Positions 26,975-36,500 of a stretch of DNA of 64,000 nt are shown piece after piece. The position numbers were made by a program, and so were the translations under genes. Under the pieces are notes generated by a model that searched no databases, was not told the origin of the DNA, and saw only the letters and a list, made by a program, of their open reading frames with translations. Position 1 is the first letter of the stretch. Each line of letters opens with the position of its first letter. The stretch comes from Corallococcus macrosporus (GTDB taxonomy: Bacteria; Myxococcota; Myxococcia; Myxococcales; Myxococcaceae): contig NZ_JAFIMU010000001.1 in the NCBI RefSeq assembly GCF_017302985.1, positions 1 to 64,000 on the forward strand. The letters run 5' to 3'.

Positions 26975-27907
26975 ATGTCTCTTCTCGTCGTCGGTTCAAT
27001 CGCGCTGGACTCGCTGGAAACGCCCTTCGGCAAGAAGGAGGACGTGCTGGGTGGCTCGGCCACCTACTTCTCCACCACCGCGTCCTTCTTCGGCCCCGTG
27101 CAGCTGGTGGCGGTGATTGGCGAGGACTTTCCGGAGTCTCACCTCCAGTTCCTGCGCGGGCGCGGCATCGACCTGGAGGGGCTTACCCGCGAGGCCGGCC
27201 GCACCTTCCGCTGGAAGGGCAAGTACGGCTGGGAGCTCAACGAGGCGCAGACGCTGGACACCCAGCTCAACGTCTTCGAGTCCTTCTCGCCCAACCTGCC
27301 CGCCGCCTACCGCGAGACGCCCTACGTCTTCCTGGGCAACATCCACCCGGAGCTCCAGTCGCGCGTGCTGGACCAGGTGAAGGCCCCCAAGCTGGTGGCC
27401 GCGGACACGATGAACTTCTGGATCCAGGGCAGCCGCCCCGCGCTCCTCAAGACGCTCCAGCGCGTGAACCTGCTCTTCATCAACGACGCGGAGGCGCGCC
27501 AGCTGTCCGGCGAGCACAACGTGGTGAAGGCCGCCCGCGCCATCCTGTCCATGGGCCCGTCCCGCGTGGTCATCAAGCGCGGCGAGCACGGCGCGCTCCT
27601 CTTCGACCAGGACCACATCTTCGCCTGCCCGGCGTTCCCCCTGTCGGAGGTGTTCGACCCCACCGGCGCGGGTGACACCTTCGCCGGCGGCTTCATGGGC
27701 ACCCTGGCCAGCTCCGGCGCCTCCGGCAAGGTGGATCAGCAGCTCTTGCGCAAGGCCATGGTCATGGGCAGCGTGATGGCCTCCTTCACCGTGGAGAAGT
27801 TCAGCCTGGAGCGCCTGCGCGAGGTGCAGCGCCCGGAGATCCACGCCCGCTTCGCCGAGTTCAAGAAGCTCACCCACTTCGACGACCTGGGCCCGCTCGG
27901 CGGGTAG
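26975..27907 (+). CDS. PfkB-family sugar/nucleoside kinase
   Basis: 310 residues starting MSLLVVGSIALDSLETPFG, with the family's N-terminal GG motif (VLGGSATYFS) and the C-terminal PfkB signature FDPTGAGDTFAGGFMG containing the anion hole and catalytic Asp. It phosphorylates a sugar or nucleoside from ATP; the substrate is not evident, though the N-terminus resembles the adenosine/inosine kinase-like subgroup. ATG 26975 has AGGAAG upstream. A stand-alone gene. Confidence 0.88.
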   Translation: MSLLVVGSIALDSLETPFGKKEDVLGGSATYFSTTASFFGPVQLVAVIGEDFPESHLQFLRGRGIDLEGLTREAGRTFRWKGKYGWELNEAQTLDTQLNVFESFSPNLPAAYRETPYVFLGNIHPELQSRVLDQVKAPKLVAADTMNFWIQGSRPALLKTLQRVNLLFINDAEARQLSGEHNVVKAARAILSMGPSRVVIKRGEHGALLFDQDHIFACPAFPLSEVFDPTGAGDTFAGGFMGTLASSGASGKVDQQLLRKAMVMGSVMASFTVEKFSLERLREVQRPEIHARFAEFKKLTHFDDLGPLGG

Positions 27908-28067
27908 GGGAGTTCAGGAGTGGCGCGGCGGCCCGGTGTGGAACTTGACGGGCCGCACCCACCCTCCCTAGTCTCGACCGAACGCAGTGGATGAATAAAT
28001 CCGGTGCGGACGTCCTTTTTCAGCGCCGACGTGGACGGGAAGGTTCCGCGTCGGGAGGTCCCCCCGG

Positions 28068-28406
28068 TTGAGCGAAAATCGAAAGCACGCGCGGGTCGGC
28101 ACCCTCCTGCGCTGCTGGTGCGAGGGTGAGAACGTGACCCTGTATGCACGCATCGCCAACCTGAGCGAGGGAGGCCTCTTCCTCAGGACGAGCACCCCGC
28201 TGGCGGCGGGGACGCGGACGCAGGTGCGGCTCACCCAGCAGGCGACGGACACGCAGTTGCAGGCGCAGGCCACGGTCGTCTGGTTGCGGCAGGAAGAGCA
28301 GCCCGCCGGCCGCCCTCCGGGCATGGGCCTGAGATTCGAAGCGTTGGACGCGGACGCGCTGACGAGTCTGCGGCGCATCATCTCCCAGCAGCAAACCCAC
28401 CACTAG
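28068..28406 (+). CDS. PilZ-domain cyclic di-GMP receptor
   Basis: 112 residues consisting of one PilZ domain. The cyclic di-GMP contacts are intact: RKHAR near the N-terminus (RxxxR, residues 5-9) and NLSEGG (NxSxxG, about 32-37). Such single-domain proteins bind cyclic di-GMP and modulate motility or polysaccharide machinery. The start is TTG at 28068 with GGGAGG about 8 bases upstream. The calcineurin-like phosphoesterase gene follows after 7 bases. A weak promoter-like TTGACG (27945-27950) lies upstream. Confidence 0.85.
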   Translation: MSENRKHARVGTLLRCWCEGENVTLYARIANLSEGGLFLRTSTPLAAGTRTQVRLTQQATDTQLQAQATVVWLRQEEQPAGRPPGMGLRFEALDADALTSLRRIISQQQTHH

Positions 28407-28413
28407 GGTTCCC

Positions 28414-29145
28414 ATGCGCATCGCCGTCATCTCCGACATCCACTCCAACATCGAGGCCCTCACGGAGGTGCTGAGGGTGGCGGAGCACCAGAAGGTGGAC
28501 CGCTTCGTGTCGCTGGGGGACATCGTCGGGTACGGGGCGTCCCCCAACCCGTGCTGCGACCTGGTGCGCTCGGTGGCGGAAATCACCTTGCTGGGCAACC
28601 ACGACGCCGCGGTGGCGGGGCGGATGGACTACTCGTACTACTACGACGCCGCCCGGCACGCGCTCGACTGGAGCGCCAACGTCATCTCCGACGAGAACCT
28701 GGCCTGGCTGCGCAGCCTCCCGTACACGTACCGCATTGGCGAGGTGGGCTTCTGCCACGGCTCGCCCATCGACCCGAAGGCGTACGAGTACATCTTCGCG
28801 CTGGAGCAGGCGCGGGAGCTGACGCCGTACGTGGCGGAGCTGCCGGAAGTCACCTTCATCGGGCACAGCCACCTGTGCCGCGCGTTCGCCATTGGCAACG
28901 GCGAGGTGAACGACGTGGTGGCCCAGAAGTTCGTGCTGCGCAAGGGCTACAAGTACATCGTGTCGGTGGGCAGCGTGGGCCAGCCGCGCGACTACGACAA
29001 CCGGGCCTGCTTCGTCATCTGTGACACGGACGCGCGCACGGTGGAGTACCTGCGCGTGGAGTACGACATCGAGACCTCCGCGCAGAAGATCTTCGACGCG
29101 GACCTGGCGCTCAACTTCGGCAAGCGGCTGTTCCTGGGCGTGTAG
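28414..29145 (+). CDS. YfcE/MPP-type metallophosphoesterase
   Basis: 243 residues with the calcineurin-like motifs in order: RIAVISDIHSNIEAL (D/H), VSLGDIVGYG (GD), LLGNHDAAV (GNHD), and GHSH (FIGHSH) near residue 150. The metal ligands are all present. Members act on phosphodiesters such as cyclic nucleotides or RNA ends; the target here is unknown. It directly follows the PilZ gene, so a role connected with cyclic nucleotides is possible but not shown. Confidence 0.9.
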   Translation: MRIAVISDIHSNIEALTEVLRVAEHQKVDRFVSLGDIVGYGASPNPCCDLVRSVAEITLLGNHDAAVAGRMDYSYYYDAARHALDWSANVISDENLAWLRSLPYTYRIGEVGFCHGSPIDPKAYEYIFALEQARELTPYVAELPEVTFIGHSHLCRAFAIGNGEVNDVVAQKFVLRKGYKYIVSVGSVGQPRDYDNRACFVICDTDARTVEYLRVEYDIETSAQKIFDADLALNFGKRLFLGV

Positions 29146-29210
29146 GCAGAAGGGCGCGCGCCGTGCGGAAAAGGCGCGCGGCTGGACGGAAGGTGGCATA
29201 AACCGGGGCC

Positions 29211-29921
29211 GTGCGCCCCCAGGTCCCCCGTCCGAAGCGGCCCTTCATGGGCCTTGGCCTCGCAGCCCTCCTCTTCATCTCCGGGTGCAGCCGCGCCCCC
29301 GCGCCGCCCTCGCCGGAGTTCGAGCAGGCCAGCCGCCGGTGGACGGCGCTCTACGCCCAGAAGCTGGACGAGGCGTACCTGGACCCCTCCATCGGGGAGA
29401 TTGAGGCGCAGCTGCAGCGCGTGCCCGCGGACAGCGTGGACTCCGCCGCGTCCCAGTCCCTGCTCCAGCGCATCCAGCAGGGGCGCTCGCGCATGCAGGC
29501 GGCCCAGGACGAGAAGCGCCGCGCGGTGGCCAACGCCCGCACGGTGCCCACGCTGGACCCCTCCTCGACGAACATCCCTCGCCGGCCCGAGCCCGAGGCG
29601 GCGGAGCCCGCGGACGCCGGCCTGGGGGACGCCGGGGTGATTGCCGGGCCCCAGATGGGCACCCCGGCCTCCGAGCTGGTGGCGGGCTTCCGGGGCTGCT
29701 TCACGCGCTCCGTGCCCGTCACCGTGGAGGGGCGGGGGATGCGGGACACCTGGCAGCTGAGCGACCGGGCGTCCTGCCAATTGGAGTACCCCAGCCACCG
29801 GGACACGTCGCTGGTGATTGAAGACGGCCGCGTGCTGGCGCTGTTACCCAAGAGCGCCATGCGGACCGTGCGCCGTTATGAGGACGGCGGCACGGTGCCC
29901 GCGAACGATGCCGGGCGTTGA
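29211..29921 (+). CDS. Lipoprotein of unknown function
   Basis: 236 residues. N-terminus PKRPFMGLGLAALLFISGCS contains a signal sequence with lipobox ISGC. A helical stretch follows (residues 40-115), then an Asp/Ala/Gly linker and a strand-rich C-terminal domain at about 155-225 (VPVTVEGRGMRDTWQLSDRA). No enzyme motif is seen. The start is the GTG at 29211, which retains a basic n-region; ATG 29247 is an alternative. Confidence 0.7.
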   Translation: MRPQVPRPKRPFMGLGLAALLFISGCSRAPAPPSPEFEQASRRWTALYAQKLDEAYLDPSIGEIEAQLQRVPADSVDSAASQSLLQRIQQGRSRMQAAQDEKRRAVANARTVPTLDPSSTNIPRRPEPEAAEPADAGLGDAGVIAGPQMGTPASELVAGFRGCFTRSVPVTVEGRGMRDTWQLSDRASCQLEYPSHRDTSLVIEDGRVLALLPKSAMRTVRRYEDGGTVPANDAGR

Positions 29922-29955
29922 ACCCCTTTTTCTCCTGACGAGCTGACGACCTTCG

Positions 29956-30798
29956 ATGAACGAACAGACCTTCATGAAGTTGATGCGCGTGCTGCCCAAG
30001 TCGGCGGTGTCCTCCGTGGTGGGCCTGGCCACGCGCCTGCCCGCGCCCGCGCCGGTGCACCACTGGGCCATGCGCACCTTCGCCAAGGCGTACAACGTGG
30101 ACATGGAGGAGGCGGAGCACGCCTTCGAGAAGTACCCGACCTTCGCGCAGTTCTTCACCCGCGGGCTGAAGCCGGGCCTGCGCCCGGTGGACGCCGGTGA
30201 GAAGGTCGTCGTGTCCCCGGTGGACGGCCGCGTGTCGCAGGTGGGCTACGCGGACAACGGCCGCTGCCTCCAGGCGAAGGGCATCGAGTACACGGTGGAC
30301 GAGCTGCTGGGCGACTCCCAGGCCGCGAAGCCCTTCCACGGGGGCGCGTGGACGACGGTGTACCTGTCGCCGCGCGACTACCACCGCATCCACTCGCCGC
30401 TGGGCGGCACCATCACCGGGTACGCGTACATCCCGGGTGAGTTCTGGCCGGTGAACCCCGCCTCGGTGAAGAACAAGCAGTCGCTGTTCTGTGTGAACGA
30501 GCGGCTGGTGACGTACCTGGACACCGTGGCCGGCAAGGTGGCGGTGGTGAAGGTGGGCGCCACGTGCGTGTCGCGCATCAAGGCGTCCTACGAGGACATC
30601 ACCACGCACATCGGCCAGCCGGGCAAGGTGCACCGCTACGGCGCGGGCATCCCGGTGGAGAAGGGCGGCGAGCTGGGCCGCTTCGAGATGGGCTCCACCG
30701 TCATCCTCTGCTTCGAGCCCGGGCGCGTGCGCTGGGACGACAGCATGCAGCCGGAGGCGGTGGTGCGGATGGGCAAGCGCATCGGAGTCATCACGTGA
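29956..30798 (+). CDS. psd: Phosphatidylserine decarboxylase proenzyme
   Basis: 280 residues with the Psd elements: VVSPVDGRVSQVG, FHGGAWTTVYLSPRDYHRIH, and the autocleavage motif MGST (G246, S247, T248) where the usual LGST occurs, giving the pyruvoyl prosthetic group on S247. It converts phosphatidylserine to phosphatidylethanolamine at the inner membrane. Length is normal for the bacterial short type. Its stop overlaps the hisS start by 4 bases (GTGA). Confidence 0.95.
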   Translation: MNEQTFMKLMRVLPKSAVSSVVGLATRLPAPAPVHHWAMRTFAKAYNVDMEEAEHAFEKYPTFAQFFTRGLKPGLRPVDAGEKVVVSPVDGRVSQVGYADNGRCLQAKGIEYTVDELLGDSQAAKPFHGGAWTTVYLSPRDYHRIHSPLGGTITGYAYIPGEFWPVNPASVKNKQSLFCVNERLVTYLDTVAGKVAVVKVGATCVSRIKASYEDITTHIGQPGKVHRYGAGIPVEKGGELGRFEMGSTVILCFEPGRVRWDDSMQPEAVVRMGKRIGVIT

Positions 30799-32087
30799 GC
30801 CAGAAGATCAACGGCGTGAAGGGGATGAACGACCTTCTGCCGGGCGAAATCGAGGTCTGGCAGTTCGTGGAGTCCACCGCGCGCACGCTCTTCGGCCGCT
30901 TCGGCTACGGCGAGGTGCGCACGCCGATGGTGGAGGACACCGCGCTCTTCGTGCGCAGCGTGGGCGAGGAGACGGACATCGTCGGCAAGGAGATGTACAC
31001 CTTCGAGGACAAGGGCGGCCGCAGCCTGTCCCTGCGTCCGGAGGGCACCGCGCCCGCGGCGCGCGCGTACATCGAGCACTCCGTCAACAACCAGGAGCCG
31101 GTGTCGCGCTGGTTCTACATGGGGCCCATGTTCCGCTACGAGCGGATGAAGACGGGCCGCTACCGCCAGTTCTCCCAGATTGGCGCGGAGGCCTACGGCG
31201 CCAAGGAGCCCGCGCAGGACGCGGAGCTGATGGACGTGGTGGTGCAGTTCCTGGAGGCCCTGGGCCTCACGGACGTCACCCTGAACATCAACTCGCTGGG
31301 CGACGACAACTGCCGGCCCGCGTACCACGCCAAGCTGGTGGAGTACCTCAACGCGCACCGGGAAGAGCTGTGCGCGGACTGCCAGCAGCGACTGGAGCGC
31401 AACCCGCTGCGCGTCCTGGACTGCAAGAACGAGAAGTGCCAGGCGGTGGCCGCGGCCGGCCCCAACGTGCTCGAGTTCCTGTGCGAGCCGTGCCGCACGC
31501 ACTTCACGGACCTGCAGCGCAAGCTGGGCGTGCTGGGCATCAAGTACGTGGTGAACCACCGGCTGGTGCGCGGCCTGGACTACTACACGCGCACCGTCTT
31601 CGAGTTCATCGCCTCGCACCCCGCGCTGGGCACCGCCAGCACGGTGGGCGGCGGCGGGCGCTACGACAAGATGATGAAGGGCCTGGGCGGGCCGGATGTG
31701 CCCGCGGTGGGCTACGCCATGGGCCTGGACCGGCTGGTGCTGCTCCTGAAAGAGGGCGGCAAGACGTTCGTCCAGCGGCCGGACCTGTTCATCGCCGTGG
31801 CGGACGAGGGCTCGCAGGACGAGGCCCTGGCGCTGGCCAGCCGCCTGCGCCGCGAAGGGCTGAAGGTAGACTTCGACACGCGCGGCGGCAGCCTCAAGAG
31901 CCAGATGAAGCGCGCGGACAAGTCCGGCGCCCGCTTCACCCTGGTGCTGGGCGAACAGGAGCGTCAGAGCCGCCAGGCGAAGCTCAAGCCCATGGCGGGC
32001 GGCGAGCCCGTCCCGGTGTCCCTGGACAGCGTCGCCGCCACCGTGCGCGCCCAGCCGGAAGCCCCGGCCGTGGCCCCCGCTTCCTGA
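30795..32087 (+). CDS. hisS: Histidyl-tRNA synthetase
   Basis: 430 residues of class II synthetase: motif 2 LRPEGTAPAARAYIEHS, the HisRS-specific GLDYYTRTVFEF and motif 3 region GYAMGLDRLVLLL, plus an anticodon-binding C-terminal domain. It charges tRNA-His. The zinc-like cluster CADC..CKNEKC..CEPC at about 190-240 is typical of the bacterial insertion domain. The GTG start overlaps the psd stop. A strong hairpin follows the gene. Confidence 0.96.
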   Translation: MSQKINGVKGMNDLLPGEIEVWQFVESTARTLFGRFGYGEVRTPMVEDTALFVRSVGEETDIVGKEMYTFEDKGGRSLSLRPEGTAPAARAYIEHSVNNQEPVSRWFYMGPMFRYERMKTGRYRQFSQIGAEAYGAKEPAQDAELMDVVVQFLEALGLTDVTLNINSLGDDNCRPAYHAKLVEYLNAHREELCADCQQRLERNPLRVLDCKNEKCQAVAAAGPNVLEFLCEPCRTHFTDLQRKLGVLGIKYVVNHRLVRGLDYYTRTVFEFIASHPALGTASTVGGGGRYDKMMKGLGGPDVPAVGYAMGLDRLVLLLKEGGKTFVQRPDLFIAVADEGSQDEALALASRLRREGLKVDFDTRGGSLKSQMKRADKSGARFTLVLGEQERQSRQAKLKPMAGGEPVPVSLDSVAATVRAQPEAPAVAPAS

Positions 32088-32095
32088 TCCAACAC

Positions 32096-32127
32096 CCCCT
32101 CCGGCATGACGCGCCTGGCCGGAGGGG
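32096..32127 (+). terminator. Hairpin terminator after hisS
   Basis: CCCCTCCGGC (32096-32105) pairs perfectly with GCCGGAGGGG (32118-32127) across a 12-base loop, beginning 8 bases after the hisS stop. No long T-run follows, which is common in high-GC genomes. Confidence 0.65.
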
Positions 32128-32258
32128 AGGGGGGCGGCCTGTCTTCCCGGAAAACCTGGGAGTAAAGGTGTTAAGCATCGTAAGTCCTGGGAATCGCTGG
32201 GGGATTGAAGGCTTGCAGATTCGCGGACATTGAGAGGTTGGGGTACATTCCTTTGTCC

Positions 32259-32669
32259 ATGTCGAGCGCTCCCCAGCCCGCCTCCGTGATCGATGGCCCG
32301 CGTTGGATCCCCGTGGCCGGGGACAGCATGTGGCCGTCGTTGCGCGCGGGGGACGTGGCGGAGGTGGAGCCGCTGCTGGAGGCGCCGCGCCCGGGTGAGG
32401 TGGTGCTGGCGCGCTTCGAGTCCTCGCTGGTGCTGCACCGGGTGCGCTGGTGTGACGGCAGCGTGTGCGCGCTTCGCGGGGACAACGGTGGCGCGGAAGA
32501 TCCGCCGCTGCCCCTCTTCCGTATCCTGGGCCGGGCCCGGCGGGTGCGCCGGGGCGGCGCGCTGCTGGACGTGGAGCGCTGGGACGTGGGGCCGCGCCTC
32601 GTGGGGCGCTGGCGCGCGACGGTGAAGCGCCAGGTGGCCGCGTGGCTGGGAAGGACGGGCCGCGCATGA
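32259..32669 (+). CDS. SEC11-like S24/S26 peptidase (no membrane anchor)
   Basis: 136 residues. IPVAGDSMWPSLRAGD holds the nucleophile serine S23; LVLHRV supplies H60 where bacterial signal peptidases have lysine; and ALRGDN (about 72-76) with a following Asp matches the GDN box. This Ser-His-Asp set is that of SEC11/archaeal signal peptidases and S24-like enzymes rather than LepB. No membrane segment is visible, so it is probably cytoplasmic and could cut a leader peptide. ATG 32259 is chosen; an upstream TTG at 32205 is possible. Its stop overlaps the PqqD-like gene (ATGA), first gene of a six-gene operon. Confidence 0.8.
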   Translation: MSSAPQPASVIDGPRWIPVAGDSMWPSLRAGDVAEVEPLLEAPRPGEVVLARFESSLVLHRVRWCDGSVCALRGDNGGAEDPPLPLFRILGRARRVRRGGALLDVERWDVGPRLVGRWRATVKRQVAAWLGRTGRA

Positions 32670-32980
32670 GCTTTCCGGAAGGCAGCGTTCCCCGGCGGCG
32701 TGCGGGGACTTCGGGAGAGGGCTTCGGCGCGGACTTCCTGGTGCTGGATGCGGAGGGGCGCACGCTGCGGGGGCTCAACCCGACGGCGGCGCGCATCTGG
32801 GCCTTGTGCGACGGACAGCGCACGGCCCGGGCGGTGGCGGAGCAGGTGGCCGCCGAGTTTTCGACGGACGTCGGTCCCGTGCTGACCGACACGCTGCGCT
32901 TCCTGGCGGAGCTGCAGCGGCGGGGGCTGTTGGACGAAGTGCGCGCGCCGGCCGGTGCCGCGCCTCTGGAGGACACATGA
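32666..32980 (+). CDS. PqqD-like RiPP recognition element protein
   Basis: 104 residues. The C-terminal 60 residues have the PqqD pattern: LNPTAARIWALCDGQRTARA, then VAAEFSTDV and a terminal helix LRFLAELQRRGLLDE. PqqD domains form a winged-helix-like fold that binds leader peptides of ribosomal peptides and delivers them to modifying enzymes. The N-terminal part (FGADFLVLDAEGR) completes the strand set. It overlaps both neighbours, and in this operon a small Tyr-x-x-Pro peptide gene lies 3.6 kb downstream, its most likely client. Confidence 0.85.
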   Translation: MSFPEGSVPRRRAGTSGEGFGADFLVLDAEGRTLRGLNPTAARIWALCDGQRTARAVAEQVAAEFSTDVGPVLTDTLRFLAELQRRGLLDEVRAPAGAAPLEDT

Positions 32981-33549
32981 TGCGGGCGCTCGTGGCGGTG
33001 CTGGCGGGTGCGGTGATGCTGTCGGCGTGCTCGGAAGGGGTGTCCCCCCTGCCGCCGCCGTCGGCCGTGAAGCCGGGGCAGGGGACTGGCTCCGTCACTC
33101 CCGTGGATCCGACGGACGTGCTGGCCGGTGGCGGCGGCGTGGCGCGTCCGCCGCCCGCGGCTTCGGGCTCGGACGAGGAGCCGCCTCCGGAGGTCGTGGA
33201 GGAGGAGCCGCCTCCGGCGCCGCTGCCGCCCCCGTCCGGGAGCGCGGTGGTGGTGGGCGAGGGCTCCGCGCCCCTGTCCGAGGTGCAGCAGGTGGACGTG
33301 GACTTCGTGGTGAGCGGTGTGCGGAACAAGGGCCTGGTGGACGTGGAGTTCATCGCGCCGGGCGGGCGTCCGTACGAGAAGCGGAGCGCGACGGTGGAGG
33401 CACCGCCGGAGGAGACGCGCACGCTGCGCTACTCGCTGCCGGTGGCGGGCACGCCGGTGTCCATGACGCGCATGACGGGCACCTGGCAGGTGCGCTTCTT
33501 CCTGGACGGGGCGCAGCTGGCCACCACGTCCTTCACCCTGGAGCCGTGA
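32980..33549 (+). CDS. Pro-rich lipoprotein in the PqqD operon
   Basis: 189 residues. MRALVAVLAGAVMLSAC is a signal with lipobox LSAC. A Pro/Gly/Glu-rich linker (residues 25-85) is followed by a strand-rich domain (VDVDFVVSGVRNKGLVDVEF) ending FFLDGAQLATTSFTLEP, like an Ig-like or carbohydrate-module fold. GGAGG lies 7 bases before ATG 32980; ATG 32977 is also possible. It probably sits in the outer or inner membrane and works with the secreted protein encoded next. Confidence 0.75.
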   Translation: MRALVAVLAGAVMLSACSEGVSPLPPPSAVKPGQGTGSVTPVDPTDVLAGGGGVARPPPAASGSDEEPPPEVVEEEPPPAPLPPPSGSAVVVGEGSAPLSEVQQVDVDFVVSGVRNKGLVDVEFIAPGGRPYEKRSATVEAPPEETRTLRYSLPVAGTPVSMTRMTGTWQVRFFLDGAQLATTSFTLEP

Positions 33550-33562
33550 CGTGAGGCACGCC

Positions 33563-36500
33563 ATGAACGTCCGCATCCTCGCGCTCGCCGCTCTGCTGTT
33601 GCCCGCGGTGGGCTTCTCCCAGACCTGGACCGTGCGCCCCGTCCCCGCCGCCGGAGAGACGGTCGCGCGCGTGGTGATGGACGACGCGTCCGACCTTGTC
33701 CTGGAAGTCACCAACACGGCCGCGGCCTCGCTCGACGCGCGCCTGTCGGAGGTGTCCTTCGTCCTGCCCACCGGCTACCAGTTGCTGGGCGGCCTGCCGG
33801 CGGAGGAGAACCCGAACTGGAAGGTCGAGTACGTCGACGCCAACGAGCGGCGCATCACGTTCCAGTCCACGCTGGGCTGCGTGGACAACGGGCGCGGCCT
33901 GGCGCGCAACCAGACCGCGCGCTTCGTGCTGAGCGTGGTGGGCCCGTCCAACCGCGCCACCGACAGCGCCACCGAGCGGCTGGCGGCGGGCACCTACGCC
34001 CGCGACCAGTGTGACGGCACGAACTACACCTACAACGTCGGCAACATGCCCGCGTGGACGCGCGCCATCCTCACCACGAACGTGACGCTGGCGCCGCGCG
34101 TGCTGGCGGTCAACGCCACCACCGTGGCTCGCGCCGTGGTGGAGAACCGCGGCACGGGCTCGGCCACCGTGACGGTGGACAACCCCACCTCCACGACCAG
34201 CGTGCCCCTCACCACCGTAACCAAGGACCCCACCACCAGCAGGGTCGTGGCGCTGCAGTCCGCGGGCGTCTTCGCGGTCACGCTGAGGCCCACCGCCGCC
34301 GGTGCCGTGGCCGCGCGGGTCCGCGCGCGCACGACGAACAGTGGCTCCAACGCGCCGCTCGTGGACTCGCCCATGGCGGACGTGGGCAACCTGGTCGCGA
34401 CGGCGGACATGGACGTCGTGGATGCGTTCAGCGGCGACCAGGTGACGCTGCGCATGACGGTGTTCAACGCATCCGCCACGAACTCGTACACTCAGGTGCG
34501 CCCGCGCGCGCCGGTGCGGCTGGGCAACGCGACGGCGACGCTCGTGTCCGGACCGACGCCAGAGAGTCTGGCGCAGCTGGCGCCCGGAGCCTCCGCGCAG
34601 TTCACGTGGCGCTACCAGGTGTCGGGCACGCCCGGCGCCAGCTACCAGTTCCAGGCGCAGGTGGACGCGACGCTCAACGGCTCGGCGGTGGCGGGGGACC
34701 TGGTGACGGCGCGCAAGGGCCGCATCGTGGAGCACCGCGTGCGGCTGAGCCAGGAGACGATGTCCACCGCGGCCACGGCCGTGACGGTGGCGTACACGGT
34801 GCAGAACCGGGGCGCGCTGCCCATCATCGAGGTGAAGCTGTTCAAGCCCGCGGTGAACTACTTCGCGGTGGCCGCGTCGGGCCCGCAGGCGTTCGGGAAC
34901 TGGAACGTCTACACGGACGCGGCCGGCTACATCTGGGAGTCGGAGACCGGCATCCCGGTGGGCGGCGAGGCCACCTTCCGCATCACGTATTCGGGCTTCA
35001 CCGCCGTCACCGAGGACACGGCCTTCCGTCACCGGCTGGAGCTGAACCAGGGCTGGAACGATCCGCGCATCCGCGTGGAGGCGACGATGACGCTGCTCGC
35101 GGTGACCGCGTCCCCGGACGTGTCGCGCCTCACCGGCGTGGCCCGCGACGGCAGCGTGACGCTCACCTGGAACAACCCCTTCAACCATGGCGGCACCCTG
35201 GTGCTGCGCGCGCCGGGGGCGACGCCCAACACCGAGCCGACCAGCGGCGTGCGCTACGCGGTGGGGGCCACGCTGGGCAACGCGACGGTGGCGTACTCGG
35301 ATGAGTTCAGCTCCGCGTCGTCCTTCACGGACACGGGGGTGACGAACGGCACGACGTACGTCTACCGGGTGTTCAACGCGGATGATCAGTTCCGGTACGG
35401 CCCGGGCAATCAGCCCACCTCGGTGGGCCTGCTGGCCACGCCCCGGGCGCGCGTGGCGGGCAACCCGCTGTGGTGCTACTCGGTGGGCCTGTCCTCGCAG
35501 CTCCAGCCCGTCACCGAGCTGGGCGTGGGCATCTTCAGCTCCTTCAACGACTCCGTGGTGGGCTCGCTCACGAACACGGTGAACCCGTCCGAGGACGGCG
35601 CGGAGCGCTTCCGGCCGGTGAAGATGACGGGCCTGATTGGCAGCCGCTTCCCGGTGGTACCGCTGCTGGGCCGGCCGGGGCAGCAGTGGCTCGTCGTAGG
35701 CGACCAGGCCGGCGTGCCGGCGGTGCTCAACGCGGCCACGGGTGAGTTCCTGTGGCGCAACACGACGCTGGGCCTGGGGAACATCAGCTCGTTCCCGGTG
35801 ACGCAGCTGCTGGACTACGCGAACCCGGAGTACCGGACGACGTTCTCGAACGTGGACCTGGCGATCTTCGCGACGCGCAACGCGTCCGCGCAGAACCAGG
35901 TGGTCGCGCTGAACGCGGCCACGGGCGCTCTCATCTGGCGCTACCGGCCCGGGGACCTGGGCATGGTGAGCGGCGGCATGCAGGTGGACTACTCGACGAA
36001 CCGGCTCTACGTCGCGACGAAGTCGGGCGTGAGCGCCGCCACGCTGCGCGTGCTCAACAGCCTCACGGGCGCGGAGGTCGCGCGGCTGTCGCTGGGCGAC
36101 CTGGAGTTCGGCGTGGTCCGCAACGCCACGAGCAACCAGATCCTGGTCACCGCCAACGACGGCCGGGTGTACGGCGTGAACCCGGCCACGTTCACGACGG
36201 CCTGGACGGTCACCGTGCGGCCCTCCACGGCGCGGGCGTTCACCCACTTCGCGCGGCCCCTGGGCCGGGGCTTCGTGGTGAGCACGGCGGACGGCAAGGT
36301 GGAGCGCTATGAGATGGACGCGACCAACGTGCCGGCGCTGTTGTGGTCGACGCCCATCGCGGGCCCGGCCGGTTCCTTCACCCTGAACCAGAACGGCGTG
36401 GCGCGCATCTACGTCGGCAGCTCGGACGGCAAGGTGCACCAGCTGGAGCTGGACACGGGTGTGGACTCCGGGCAGGTGACGGTGGGCCCGGCGCAGGCCA

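Noticed and set aside
32199-32220. Possible sigma-54 promoter upstream of the peptidase gene
   Set aside because: A GG and a TTGC occur, but the spacing is GG-N11-GC instead of N10 and the TGGCAC part is absent.
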